Origin: Azospirillum sp. | GTDB lineage: Bacteria > Pseudomonadota > Alphaproteobacteria > Azospirillales > Azospirillaceae | Direction: 5' to 3' | Assembly (NCBI GenBank): GCA_016124535.1 | Contig: WGNK01000017.1 | Location: 118,780-182,779 of the forward strand | DNA length: 64,000 bases | Made by a program: the position numbers and the translations under genes | Shown here: one piece after another, positions 33,619 to 42,873 of the stretch | How positions within the stretch are numbered: position 1 is the first letter of the stretch | Layout: each line of letters starts with the position of its first letter | The notes under the pieces: model-generated | Databases searched by the model: none | What the model was told of the DNA's origin: nothing | The model's input: the letters and a program-made list of their open reading frames with translations, nothing else

Positions 33619-34509
33619 ATGGCGATCACGGCCCTGGTTCCGCCGACATCCTCGGCGCTGGCCACGCTGGAGGCGTTTCTGGATGAGCTGACCCCGGCGG
33701 CGAGTGCGGCCGGCGCCACTATCCCGTCGAGCGAGCACCGGGTGATCCTGAGCCTGATCGCCGCGGCCTCGTCGCAGATCGCGCGCCACCTCGGCCGTCG
33801 GGCGGGGCTCAAAAGCGTGATCGGGTTCGCGACCTGGTGCGAGACCATCGCGGCACCGCCGCGGACCGTGTGGCTCGCCCGCACCCCGGTCGAGAGTCTG
33901 ATCGAGGTCACCGAGAATGGGGTCGTTGTCGACCTCGACGACGTCGACCTGCCCGACGACGGCGAGGCGGGCGAGCTCCGGCGCTTGACGTCCGGTGTGC
34001 CGGGCCCGTGGCGCGGGCCCCTGACCGTGACCTACCGGGCCGGCTGGCGGTTGCCCTATTCCTACACCGTCGCCACCATTGCCTTCGCCGCCGACGGCAC
34101 CATGACCGACGCCGCCAAGGGCTTCGGCCGGCTGATGGCAGGCGACGAGCTGGAGATTGCGGGCTCGACCGCCAACAGCGGCCCGTGGCTGGTCCAGGAT
34201 GCTACCCACGGTACCGTTACCCTGACCGAGCTCAACGGCAGCCCCGCAACCCTTGCCGACGAGGTCGCCGGACCGGAGATCACCGTGCGGCGGCACTCCA
34301 CCCTGCCGCCGGAGATCGAGCGCGCCGCCCTGATCCTGGCCAAGACCGCCTATTTCGGCCGGGCCCGCGATCCCCTGGTCCGGCGCGAAGACGTGCCCGA
34401 CGGCGGCACCACCGAGTATTGGGTCGGCAGTGTCGGCGCCCGCACCGCCGGGCTGCCCGACGACCTCGCCGGCCAGCTTGCCCCCTGGCGGCTGCGGGCC
34501 GTGACGTGA
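33619..34509 (+). CDS. Head-tail connector-like protein (gp6 type)
   Basis: A 296-residue protein. The N-terminal 75 residues are helical (LATLEAFLDELTPAASAAG, HRVILSLIAAASSQIARHLGR), as in phage gp6-like connectors, then a beta-rich part with WLARTPVESLIEVTENGVVVD and a C-terminal helix. It is longer than plain gp6 proteins, with an inserted region at about 160-230. ATG 33619 is used; 33598 is possible. Confidence 0.75.
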   Translation: MAITALVPPTSSALATLEAFLDELTPAASAAGATIPSSEHRVILSLIAAASSQIARHLGRRAGLKSVIGFATWCETIAAPPRTVWLARTPVESLIEVTENGVVVDLDDVDLPDDGEAGELRRLTSGVPGPWRGPLTVTYRAGWRLPYSYTVATIAFAADGTMTDAAKGFGRLMAGDELEIAGSTANSGPWLVQDATHGTVTLTELNGSPATLADEVAGPEITVRRHSTLPPEIERAALILAKTAYFGRARDPLVRREDVPDGGTTEYWVGSVGARTAGLPDDLAGQLAPWRLRAVT

Positions 34510-34820
34510 CCGCGCCCCTCGCCCGGGGTGCCGCACTGGCCGGCTGGATCGCCCGCCGAGGCCGGCCCGGCAGCTGGACCGCCGCTGGCGGCACCGCCCA
34601 GCCGGTGCGCCTGGTGCCGAGCCGCCCCGACACCGTGGTCGGTTTCGGCGAGACCCAGGTCCTGTCTGCGACCGCCCGGTTCAAGATGCTGGTCGCGGAC
34701 GCCCCATCCGTCGCCAAGGGCGATGGGCTCACCTTCGAAGGCACCCTTTACGTCGTCCAGAGTGCGCGCACCGATGATCCCGAGCGTCTGGTCTGGACGC
34801 TGGACTGTGCCCCCGCCTGA
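34506..34820 (+). CDS. Head-closure-like protein
   Basis: A 104-residue protein, VTAPLARGAALAGWIARRGR at the start, then a beta-rich domain ending VAKGDGLTFEGTLYVVQSARTDDPERLVWTLDCAPA, the pattern of phage head-tail stopper proteins. It starts with GTG, overlapping the previous stop (GTGA). Confidence 0.65.
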   Translation: MTAPLARGAALAGWIARRGRPGSWTAAGGTAQPVRLVPSRPDTVVGFGETQVLSATARFKMLVADAPSVAKGDGLTFEGTLYVVQSARTDDPERLVWTLDCAPA

Positions 34821-34902
34821 CCCGCCATTCGCTCACCCCCTCTGCCCTTCACCCCCGGCCGCCTCTGCGGCCACCTTCACTGCTGCCGAAAAGGACCTCG
34901 CC

Positions 34903-35205
34903 ATGGAGACCGCCCTCGCGCTCATCGACACCGTCACGGCCCATCTCGACACCATCGTGCTGGTGACGTTCGCCGTGGCCGGCGCCGCTGCCCAGATCGC
35001 CGCCCGCTTCGACCTCGACGGGCTGGCCCGGGCCAGCCGTACCGCCCATGATCTGGTCCAGCTCGTCGCCGGCAATTGGGGCAAGGCCGCCAATGCCGCC
35101 GAGATCCTGCGCACCTACCGCACCAACGGTTTCACCGCCGCCCTCGACCAGCTGGACGCCCTGTCTGCCGGCAGGGCGCCAACCGGCCCGGCGAAGCACC
35201 CGTGA
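34903..35205 (+). CDS. Small phage protein with one hydrophobic helix
   Basis: A 100-residue protein. Residues 16-36 (LDTIVLVTFAVAGAAAQIAA) could cross a membrane; the rest is helical. It is coupled to the following gene through a GTGA junction. Function unknown. Confidence 0.6.
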   Translation: METALALIDTVTAHLDTIVLVTFAVAGAAAQIAARFDLDGLARASRTAHDLVQLVAGNWGKAANAAEILRTYRTNGFTAALDQLDALSAGRAPTGPAKHP

Positions 35206-35771
35206 TCACGATCGTGGTCTCGGGCGCTCTCGACCAGGACGCGATCGCCGCTGCAGTCGAGGCCGAGGCCGGCAAAGCCGTCGCCATGGCCGCGGCAGCG
35301 GCGGCCGGCCAGCTGCGCGCCGTCACCGCCGCGGCCGGCCTCGGGCCGCTGGCCCGGGCCTGGCGCACCACCCGTCCCGCGGCCATCGGCGAGATCATCT
35401 CGGCCCGCGTCTTCGCCGATCCCCGTTGGGCCAAGGCGCTCGCCGCCTTCGCCCATGGCGCCACCATCCTGCCCGGCCCCGGCCATCGCTGGCTGGCGAT
35501 CCCGACCCCGGCGGTACCGGCAGATGGCCGGGGCGGCCGGCTCAGCCCGCCGGCCTTCGAACGACGCCTCGGCCGCCACCTGCGCTTCATCCCGGCCCGG
35601 GACCGACGCACCGCCTACCTGGTCCTCGACGGCTCCACCCGCCAGGCCGCCGGCCAGCTCCTGTTCGTCCTGGCGCCCCAGGTCACGCTGACCAAACGCT
35701 ACGACCTCGACCGCATCCTCGCCGACACCGCCGCCACTTTCCCCGACCTCACCGTCTCAACCCTGGACTGA
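35202..35771 (+). CDS. Tail-completion-like protein (DUF6441 type)
   Basis: A 189-residue protein. The segments GATILPGPGHRWLAIPTPAVP, RRTAYLVLDGSTRQAAGQLLFVLAPQVTLTKRYDLDRI match a family of phage head-tail or tail-completion proteins (DUF6441). It starts with GTG overlapping the previous stop. It is followed by two minus-strand genes that break the operon. Confidence 0.72.
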   Translation: MITIVVSGALDQDAIAAAVEAEAGKAVAMAAAAAAGQLRAVTAAAGLGPLARAWRTTRPAAIGEIISARVFADPRWAKALAAFAHGATILPGPGHRWLAIPTPAVPADGRGGRLSPPAFERRLGRHLRFIPARDRRTAYLVLDGSTRQAAGQLLFVLAPQVTLTKRYDLDRILADTAATFPDLTVSTLD

Positions 35772-35779
35772 AGGGGCGC

Positions 35780-36217
35780 TCAGACCGGATGAAGCGCGTC
35801 GAACCCGACCCGGGCCAGGATCACCGTCTTCGGGATCGGTTGCGACCCGGCCTCATAGAGGGTCACGGTACGGGTGCCCAGCCCCAATGCCTTGGCTGCC
35901 TGAGCCTGGGTCAGGCCCCGCGCCTTGCGCCAGGCGCGCAGGCGGGCAGCTTCCTGGGCGGTGCCCAGCGCCCAGAGCGCGTCGGCGCCGATCTCGCTGT
36001 CATCGTCCCAGCCTGCCGACCACCCCCATTCGCCGACGCGCATCGACGCCCAGACCCCCGGCGCCGCGCAGTGGGCCAGGGTCGGGTGGTCGGCGATGAA
36101 CCCACCGAGATCGATCCGGTGCTCGGTGCCGTCGGCCCAAGTCACCGCGATCTCGGGGTAAGCGCCCGCCGCCACCGCATCGATCTTGGGATAGGGCGTG
36201 CCGAGACCGGCAGTCAT
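35780..36217 (-). CDS. DUF2442-like protein fused to an XRE HTH
   Basis: A 145-residue protein. The first 90 residues (YPEIAVTWADGTEHRIDLGGFI) match DUF2442; the last 55 (ARLRAWRKARGLTQAQAAKALGLGTRTVTLYEAGSQPIPKTVILA) are an XRE helix-turn-helix. It is the downstream partner of a DUF4160 gene, 4 bases away. Such pairs behave like toxin-antitoxin modules in some annotations; here it would be the DNA-binding member. Confidence 0.82.
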   Translation of the reverse strand: MTAGLGTPYPKIDAVAAGAYPEIAVTWADGTEHRIDLGGFIADHPTLAHCAAPGVWASMRVGEWGWSAGWDDDSEIGADALWALGTAQEAARLRAWRKARGLTQAQAAKALGLGTRTVTLYEAGSQPIPKTVILARVGFDALHPV

Positions 36218-36221
36218 GGCA

Positions 36222-36446
36222 TCAACCTTTCGGATTGAGAGTGGTCCAAAGGCTCAGCAACTGGTCCCGGTTGGCTTCGGCCCAGTCCAGAACCTCCCGG
36301 TATTTGCGGGCGTCGCCGTGACGCACCGCCATGGTCGCCAGGTCGACCACGACGTCGGCGTTGGCGCCGATGATATGGAAGTGCGGGGCACCGTGATCGT
36401 TGAAGATCGCGATCTTGCAGTTCCGGAACCGCTTGACCGTCGTCAT
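36222..36446 (-). CDS. DUF4160-like protein
   Basis: A 74-residue protein: KRFRNCKIAIFNDHGAPHFHIIGANADVVVDLATM, with the HFH motif of DUF4160, then KYREVLDWAEANRDQLLSLW. The ATG at 36446 is used. It heads a two-gene unit on the opposite strand to the tail operon and may be the toxin-like member of a pair. Confidence 0.82.
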   Translation of the reverse strand: MTTVKRFRNCKIAIFNDHGAPHFHIIGANADVVVDLATMAVRHGDARKYREVLDWAEANRDQLLSLWTTLNPKG

Positions 36447-36551
36447 CGAAACCACGCTGCGCGATGCCGGCAGTATCGCCCGATTGCCGGTGCAGGTCAA
36501 AGCATGATCGGCAATGGTTGCTGATTCCATGCTCATGGCCAGGGAGCTGCA

Positions 36552-36992
36552 ATGGCCCATTCGGTTCGCGAAACGGCGTTGCGGGCGCTATTGGCGGCGC
36601 TGCAGACGGTGCCCGCTGCCACGGTCGAGCGCGAAACCGTGGTGCCGGAACGGGTGCCGGCCGGGGGTTTGCTGATCCTGAGGGACGGAGAGGCGGGAGA
36701 GCCGGTCGACGTCGTGATGTCGCCGCTGATCTACTGTTACGAGCACCTCGCCCAAATCGAAGCCGTGGTGCAGTCGTCAAATGGCGAGAAGCGGGCGCGG
36801 ACGCTGGACGATCTGTTGAGGGCGCTTGGCGCCGCACTCGCCGCGGACCGCACGCTGGGCGAAACAGTCGAATGGTTCGAATGGGCAGCACCCCATACCG
36901 ATGACCTCGCCGTGCCGTTCGGCGCCACGATCAAGGGTGCTGTCGTACCGGTCACCCTCATCTACAGCATCGCCGAAGACCCGCTGTCCTAA
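36552..36992 (+). CDS. Tail terminator-like protein
   Basis: A 146-residue protein with an N-terminal helix (SVRETALRALLAALQTVPAATVERE) followed by a beta-rich domain; the position directly before the tail tube gene fits a tail terminator or minor tail protein. No clear motif is available. It restarts the plus-strand operon after the DUF2442/DUF4160 interruption. Confidence 0.65.
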   Translation: MAHSVRETALRALLAALQTVPAATVERETVVPERVPAGGLLILRDGEAGEPVDVVMSPLIYCYEHLAQIEAVVQSSNGEKRARTLDDLLRALGAALAADRTLGETVEWFEWAAPHTDDLAVPFGATIKGAVVPVTLIYSIAEDPLS

Positions 36993-37021
36993 TCCTCTTT
37001 CCAGTTTCTCGGAGGCAACCC

Positions 37022-38311
37022 ATGTCCCGTGCCCGCGGCAGCCTGGCCACGCTCGCAGCCCATTCCAACGCGTCCACCTACGGCACCGTACCCGCCGCCG
37101 CGGGTTGGAACCGGCTGCCCTTCGGGTCCTGGGACTTGTCGGCCGAACAGCCTTACGAGGCGGACGACACGCTCGGTTTCGGCCGGGTGCCGCAGGAACC
37201 CAACCGCGGGTTGGTGACGGCACAGGGCAACGTCACCGTGCCGGTCGATGTCCGCAATATCGGCTTCTGGTTGAAGCACCTGTTCGGGACGCTCGTCACC
37301 ACCGGGGTTCCGGCCACCGGCAGCTTCACCTTTTCCGCCAACCCGGCCGATGGTGCTACGCTCACGCTGAATGGTGTCGACTGGACGTTCCAGGATGCTT
37401 CGCCGACCCATGGTGAGACCCTGATCGGCGGCGACCTGGCAACCACGCTGGCCAGCCTTGCCGCGGATTTGAACGGCAGCTCGGACACCGAGATTTCAAA
37501 GTGCAGCTATTCGGCGTCGGCAACGGTGTTGACGGTCACCTACAAGATGCCGGGCACGGGCGGCAACGCCTTCACCCTTGCCGCATCGTCTTCCCCGGCC
37601 TCGAACGCGACACCGTCCGCCGGCACGCTCACGGGCGGTTCGGGTTCGCCCCCGTATGTTCACACCTTCACGCCGGTTGCCAACGCCAACCCGCCCGATT
37701 TTGCGGTCGAGGTCGGACACCCGGAAGTGCCGCGCTATTTCGTCTGCAACGGCGTCATGGTGAATACCTTGGCGCTCACTTGGGGCGCCACCCAGGCCAA
37801 GACCGCGGCACAGCTCGGGCTGATGGCCCAAGGGGAGGCCGACTACGCCACATCCCAGGCGGGCACGCTCACCAAGCTCAACATGGTCCGCTTCAACAAT
37901 TTCCAGGGGTCGATTTCGTCGGGCGGCAACCCGCTGGCGGAAATCGAAAGCTGTTCTCTGACACTGGACAACAGTCTCGATCCCGACCGGGTCATCCGCA
38001 ATGACGGCCGGATCAACGGCATCGACGCCGGCATGATGAAGGCCTCAGGGTCGATGGTGGCCAAATTCGCGTCCATGGACCTATACAACACGGCCGCGGC
38101 CGGCGACCCGATCGACCTGTCGTTGAAATTCACCCGGTCGGCGAGCCAGAGCCTGGAGGTGATCATTCCCGCGGTCTACCTGCCGCGGACCAAGCGTCCG
38201 ATTGCCAATGAAAAGGCCATTCGCCAGACCTTCAACTGGATGTCGGCCGATCCGGGCGACAGCAGCCCCCACGTGTCCGCGGTGCTGAAGAACGACGTGG
38301 CGTCTTACTAA
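37022..38311 (+). CDS. Major tail (tube) protein
   Basis: A 429-residue tail tube protein. The N-terminus FGSWDLSAEQPYEADDTLGFGR and C-terminal IDLSLKFTRSASQSLEVIIPAVYLPRTKRPIANEKAIRQTFNW show a tube fold. An inserted Thr/Ser/Gly-rich domain at about residues 100-215 (TFSANPADGATLTLNGVDWTFQ) looks like a surface domain. A hairpin at 38320 follows, as often after an abundant structural gene. Confidence 0.82.
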   Translation: MSRARGSLATLAAHSNASTYGTVPAAAGWNRLPFGSWDLSAEQPYEADDTLGFGRVPQEPNRGLVTAQGNVTVPVDVRNIGFWLKHLFGTLVTTGVPATGSFTFSANPADGATLTLNGVDWTFQDASPTHGETLIGGDLATTLASLAADLNGSSDTEISKCSYSASATVLTVTYKMPGTGGNAFTLAASSSPASNATPSAGTLTGGSGSPPYVHTFTPVANANPPDFAVEVGHPEVPRYFVCNGVMVNTLALTWGATQAKTAAQLGLMAQGEADYATSQAGTLTKLNMVRFNNFQGSISSGGNPLAEIESCSLTLDNSLDPDRVIRNDGRINGIDAGMMKASGSMVAKFASMDLYNTAAAGDPIDLSLKFTRSASQSLEVIIPAVYLPRTKRPIANEKAIRQTFNWMSADPGDSSPHVSAVLKNDVASY

Positions 38312-38319
38312 AACCAACC

Positions 38320-38338
38320 GGGGAGCCGTGGGCTCCCC
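38320..38338 (+). terminator. Hairpin after the tail tube gene
   Basis: GGGGAGCC (38320-38327) and GGCTCCCC (38331-38338) form a perfect 8-bp stem with a 3-base loop. No strong T-tract follows, so partial termination or mRNA protection is most likely. Confidence 0.55.
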
Positions 38339-38367
38339 AGACCCCTCCCTTTATTCAAGAGGTCCCC

Positions 38368-38814
38368 ATGATCAGGTTGAACCTGGCAACCAGCCCCTAT
38401 TGGCTGGATTTGCCCCGCGGTGTCCGGGTTCGGGTTCACCCGGTCGACGACGCGATCGAAGAAGCGGCGCGTGAAGTTGCGATCGAGCGCGCGCTGAAAG
38501 ACCCGCGACGGCCGGAGCCCGCCCCGGCAGAAGGGGAAGATAAACCGGTCAAAATCGATGCGGTGACCCGCGGCCTGATCAAGTCGCACCTGACCACGGC
38601 GACTGCGGAACTGGCCATCATCGAATGGACCGGGGTCTTGCCGGTCGAAGGCAACGACCCCGCCCCGGTTGACGCCGCGCAAATCGGGCAATTGATGCGG
38701 TTCCCGGACATTGCCAAGGATTTCCGGAAACAATATTGGCGCCCCCTGGACCAAGTGATTGCCGAGGGAAACGCCTCCGCCGCCGCGCCAGATACTGGTT
38801 CGGCGGCGGTCTAG
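38368..38814 (+). CDS. Tail assembly chaperone (gpG-like)
   Basis: A 148-residue chaperone for the tape-measure protein. The sequence is charged and helical (VDDAIEEAAREVAIERALKDP), as for gpG-like proteins, and is positioned between tail tube and tape measure. The slippery heptamer GGGAAAC at 38766-38772 is correctly phased (G GGA AAC), and the -1 frame stays open past the stop to 39119. Confidence 0.82.
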   Translation: MIRLNLATSPYWLDLPRGVRVRVHPVDDAIEEAAREVAIERALKDPRRPEPAPAEGEDKPVKIDAVTRGLIKSHLTTATAELAIIEWTGVLPVEGNDPAPVDAAQIGQLMRFPDIAKDFRKQYWRPLDQVIAEGNASAAAPDTGSAAV

Positions 38815-39119
38815 AAATCTGCTCCGCATGTCCGCGGCCTTGCCCGGATTGCCCCTTTCACGTTGATCGGCCGCAAACGCTCGAAGGTGTCCAGGCCTGG
38901 AGACTTGCCACCCGTGTACCATGGCGGGTTCTGATCATCGGCAAGGCGGTCCTGTTCGAACTCGACATCCCGGCACTCGACGCCGTGGCGTCAGCCCTGG
39001 GGTATGACCGGCGGGCAGTGGCGATGCTGCTGCCCGCCATCGCCCTTGGCCGTGCCGAAGTGCAGACCGGCGATGCGGCGCTCGATGCCGCCAATGACCT
39101 GCCGGAAGACAAAGACTAA
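38772..39119 (+). CDS. -1 frameshift extension of the tail chaperone (gpGT-like)
   Basis: After slippage at 38766-38772, reading in the -1 frame continues RLRRRARYWFGGGLEICSAC for 115 more residues and contains a four-cysteine cluster (CSACPRPCPDC) that may bind zinc, followed by a helical region. No good independent start is seen. The tape-measure gene begins 13 bases later. The long product would be about 250 residues. Confidence 0.75.
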   Translation, partial: RLRRRARYWFGGGLEICSACPRPCPDCPFHVDRPQTLEGVQAWRLATRVPWRVLIIGKAVLFELDIPALDAVASALGYDRRAVAMLLPAIALGRAEVQTGDAALDAANDLPEDKD

Positions 39120-39132
39120 CCCGAGGCCAATC

Positions 39133-42100
39133 ATGTCGGTACGTCTGGGCGCGGAGATCACGGCCGATCTTACGCCGCTGTCAACGGCGCTGCAATCGGC
39201 GGACGCAGAGTTCGATAATTTTGCGACCAAGGCAAGTGCGGCTGGTCAGGCGGCCGGCGAAGGGCTGTCGGCGGCGGAACCGCCTCTGTCGGCGTTCGGC
39301 GCGTCGCTGAACGAGACGGCGGCCAAGATCGCCGAATTCCAGGCCAAGCTGTCGGGCGGGGCGGCGTTCCTGGCCTTCCAGGATCAATCCGACGATGCGG
39401 TGTCGGCACTGGACGCCGTCACCAAAAGCACGCTGGCGGCAATGGAAGCGGCGGGTGATCTCGACCGCGGCGTGTTCGCGGCGGTGCCCGCGATCGGCGC
39501 CTTTGCCAAAAGCTTTGAAGACCTGGAACCGTCGGTCCGCGATGCCGCCGACGCCCAACGGGACTTCTGGGGCTCTGCCGACCTGGTCGCCGAAGGGGCG
39601 GCTCTGCGGCAACAGGCAGCCGATGCGGTAGCGGCCGGCAACGCGCGCTTGGGCGCCAGTTACGCCAAGATGGCCGACGACGCCGATGCCGCCGCGGCCA
39701 AGACCGCGGCGGTGTGGGGCGCCTTGGCCGACAACGTCGCACATCAACAGGAAGCCCTGACGCCGCAGTTTACCCAGGCTCAAAAGCTTGAATATTTGTC
39801 GCCGACCGGCAATCTCGACAATCACCTGTGGGGCGATCCCTTCGCCAATGACAACGGCGATATCCTGACCGGCATCGTCAAGCGGCTCGATGAATCACAG
39901 GCGCGGATTGCGCTGTGGGTGCAGCAAGCCGGCGAGACCCTGTCGGGCTTGCGGCCGGTCACCGATGCCGTGGGCTCTGCCTTCGATTGGCTGGCGGATC
40001 AGATCGCCGCGGTCGTGGCGCCGTCGGAAGATGCCACCAAGGCCTTGACCGCGGTCGGCGAGCAAAGCCAAGCGCTGGCGACCCTGGGCAGTGCGGCGGA
40101 AGATGCCGCGACCAAGGTCGAAGCTCTGGCGCCGGCCCTGACCGCGGTCGAGCGGGGGGCGGCCGATACCGGCCGCGCCTTGACCACCGTCGGCGATGCC
40201 GTGCCGACCGGCGACTTTCTCGATTTCGCCGGCATTGGCGATCAGATCGAGGGCGCGCTGCAAGACCTGGCGGCGCAATCCGACCTCGTCACCGGCAGCA
40301 TGGCCAAGCTGGGGGCCGAAGCCGCCGTGGTCGGTGCCAGCGTCAAGACCGGCTTGGGCGCGCTGGCGTCATCGGGGCCGGTCGGGCTGGTTGCCGCCGC
40401 CGGCATCGGCGCGTTCAGTGCCGCCCTGGTCGGCGCTTATGGCCAAGCGCTCAAGGCCGAAACCGAGGCCCGCGCGTTGGAGCAGGCGATCCGGACCGCC
40501 GGCCGTCAGGCGGATGTCTCGGCGTCGGCCCTGCAAGGCTATGCCGACACCCTGTCGCACACCACGCTCGCCAGTCGCGACGGGGTCTTGGCGGCCGGCG
40601 AAGCGCTGCTTCAGTTCCAGTCGATTGCGGGCGATGCCTTCGGCGAGACGTTGCGCTTGGCCGATGACATGGCGGCAGCCTTGGGCGGCGATGTCGTCGC
40701 CCAAGCGGGCCGGTTGGGTGCCGCGCTGGAAGACCCCGCCAAGGCGGTCGATACATTGACCAAGGCCGGGGTCCGTTTCACCGACGCGGAAAAGGAGACG
40801 ATCCGCACCCTGGTTGACAGCGGCCGGCAGTTCGAAGCGCAGCGGGTCATCTTGCAGGCGGTCGCGCGCGATGTCGGCGGATCGGGCGAGAATGACCGCA
40901 ACGGCTTGACCGGGCAGATCGCCGGGCTGAAGACCGCCTGGGCCGATTTCGTGGCGCTGATGTTCGCGACCGAAGGTCCGCTTGCCGAAACCGCCCAAGC
41001 CATCGTCGGCACCATCGCCAACATGGTACGGGAGATCAATCATCAGCTCGACAGCAGCGTGTCGGCGCAGATCGAACGGCTGCAGACCGAACGCGCCGTG
41101 CTGGCGGCACAGCTTCAGTTCAACGATTTCGGGCTGGGGCACACGGGCGAGATCAAGACCACGGCCGAACTGAGGGCTGACGCCGAAAAGCGGTTGCAGG
41201 AAATCGACGCCGAACTGAAGCCGCTGCAGGATCGCCAGCGGGCGGATGCGTTGGCGGCCGACAAGGCGGCCGAAGATGCGCGCAATGCCGCGGTGGTGCA
41301 GCAGCGTCAGGTGCTTTCGGATCGTCTGACCACGCTTCAGGCCGACACCGAGGCGAAGCTGGCTGCCCTCTCGGAAGATCGCATCGCCAAAATCACGGCC
41401 GATGAGGAAGCCCAGCTTCGCCAGATCGAAGGCATGAGGGCCGAAGCCGCCGCCCGCGGTGCCAGCGCGGAAGAACTGGCCCGGTACGATGCGCTCAAGC
41501 TCGAAGTGCAACAGCTTGCCTTGGCTGAACGTGCCCGGCTGGAGCCGAAAGCCGAGCTGGAACAGGCGGCACAGTCTGAGATCGCCGTTACCCGGTCGCA
41601 AATAGACGCCAACGACAAGCTGATCGACAGCCTCGCCTCAGAGATTGACCTGTTGCACCTGTCGGGGCGGGAGCGGGCGATCGAGACCGCCTTGCGGCGG
41701 CTGTCGGCCGATGCCACGGATTACCAGCGCCAAAAGGTCGCCGAACTGGCGGCGGCACTCTACGACGAAAAAGAGGCGCTGCAGCAACAGGCCGCGGAAG
41801 CCCGCGTGCTCGATCAGTTGCGCCGGCAGCTCGCCGACGCATCGGCCAACCTGACCGGGGCGGACAAGGCGGCATCGGACGCGGTGCGGCAGTTGGGCGA
41901 AGACGCCTCGGATGCCGCCAAAAAGACCGCCGACGGGCTGGCACGCGAGATCTACTACCGCAAGCAGGGTCAGGCAGAGGCGCTGAAACATCGCGACGCC
42001 GTGGAAGCCTATGGGGACGAAATCGAGCGCCTGAACGACCTTCTCGACCATGGCGCTATTTCCCAGGAAACCTACGGCCGGGCGGCGGAAGACGCTTGGC

Positions 42101-42873
42101 GGCGGATGCTGGAGGCAAGCAAGGATTGGGAAGACGGGGTCACCCGCGGCTGGCTCAAATACCGCGACGCAGCGTTGGACAGCGCATCCCAGGCCGAACG
42201 CTTCCTGACCGACAGCCTGCGGGCATCGGAAAACGCCTTCACCCAGTTCGTGCGCACCGGCAAGGTGTCGTTCGAGGATCTGACCAACAGCATCATCGAC
42301 GATCTGCTGCGCATCTTCTATCAGCGCCAGATCATCGCCCCGATCGGCGACGCGCTGTTCGGTTCGTCCTCCGGCAGTGGCGGCGGTCTGTTCGGCGGGT
42401 TGTTCAGCGGGATCGGCGAGTTCTTCAGCGGCCTGTTCGCCAAGGGTGGCGCCTTCGGCGCCGACGGCAACGAGATCGTCTATCATGCCACCGGCGACAT
42501 CCTCGATCGGCCGTCCTGGTGGTTGGGGGCGGACAACCGGGTCAATGTCGGGGGCGAAGCCGGGCCGGAAGGCATCCTGCCCCTGAAGCGCACGGCATCC
42601 GGCGAGCTGGGCGTGATCGCTGCCGGCGGCGGGGGTGGCGGCGGGATCGGGGCTGGCATTGGCGCGATCAATGCCGCCGACAACCGCAACACTTTTTTCG
42701 TGACCGTCGATGCCCGCGGATCGACCGATCCGGAAGCGACCGCAGCCCTGGTCGACGCCGCGGTGGCGCGCTCTCTGGCGCGCATCGTGCCCGATATCGT
42801 CCGCGTGTCTGCCGCCCAAGCCCAAGCCGCGGTTACCGACGACTGGCACCGCAACGGCGGGAGGTTCCGGTGA
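39133..42873 (+). CDS. Tail tape-measure protein
   Basis: A 1246-residue protein that sets tail length. It has alternating helical repeats, a hydrophobic segment (VGLVAAAGIGAFSAALVGAYGQAL, about residues 416-440) and a long coiled-coil region (about 640-960). The C-terminus (FEDLTNSIIDDLLRIFYQRQIIAPIGDALFGSSSGSGGG) matches lambda-type tape measures. The ATG at 39133 follows GAGG. The next gene overlaps by GTGA. Confidence 0.93.
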   Translation: MSVRLGAEITADLTPLSTALQSADAEFDNFATKASAAGQAAGEGLSAAEPPLSAFGASLNETAAKIAEFQAKLSGGAAFLAFQDQSDDAVSALDAVTKSTLAAMEAAGDLDRGVFAAVPAIGAFAKSFEDLEPSVRDAADAQRDFWGSADLVAEGAALRQQAADAVAAGNARLGASYAKMADDADAAAAKTAAVWGALADNVAHQQEALTPQFTQAQKLEYLSPTGNLDNHLWGDPFANDNGDILTGIVKRLDESQARIALWVQQAGETLSGLRPVTDAVGSAFDWLADQIAAVVAPSEDATKALTAVGEQSQALATLGSAAEDAATKVEALAPALTAVERGAADTGRALTTVGDAVPTGDFLDFAGIGDQIEGALQDLAAQSDLVTGSMAKLGAEAAVVGASVKTGLGALASSGPVGLVAAAGIGAFSAALVGAYGQALKAETEARALEQAIRTAGRQADVSASALQGYADTLSHTTLASRDGVLAAGEALLQFQSIAGDAFGETLRLADDMAAALGGDVVAQAGRLGAALEDPAKAVDTLTKAGVRFTDAEKETIRTLVDSGRQFEAQRVILQAVARDVGGSGENDRNGLTGQIAGLKTAWADFVALMFATEGPLAETAQAIVGTIANMVREINHQLDSSVSAQIERLQTERAVLAAQLQFNDFGLGHTGEIKTTAELRADAEKRLQEIDAELKPLQDRQRADALAADKAAEDARNAAVVQQRQVLSDRLTTLQADTEAKLAALSEDRIAKITADEEAQLRQIEGMRAEAAARGASAEELARYDALKLEVQQLALAERARLEPKAELEQAAQSEIAVTRSQIDANDKLIDSLASEIDLLHLSGRERAIETALRRLSADATDYQRQKVAELAAALYDEKEALQQQAAEARVLDQLRRQLADASANLTGADKAASDAVRQLGEDASDAAKKTADGLAREIYYRKQGQAEALKHRDAVEAYGDEIERLNDLLDHGAISQETYGRAAEDAWRRMLEASKDWEDGVTRGWLKYRDAALDSASQAERFLTDSLRASENAFTQFVRTGKVSFEDLTNSIIDDLLRIFYQRQIIAPIGDALFGSSSGSGGGLFGGLFSGIGEFFSGLFAKGGAFGADGNEIVYHATGDILDRPSWWLGADNRVNVGGEAGPEGILPLKRTASGELGVIAAGGGGGGGIGAGIGAINAADNRNTFFVTVDARGSTDPEATAALVDAAVARSLARIVPDIVRVSAAQAQAAVTDDWHRNGGRFR

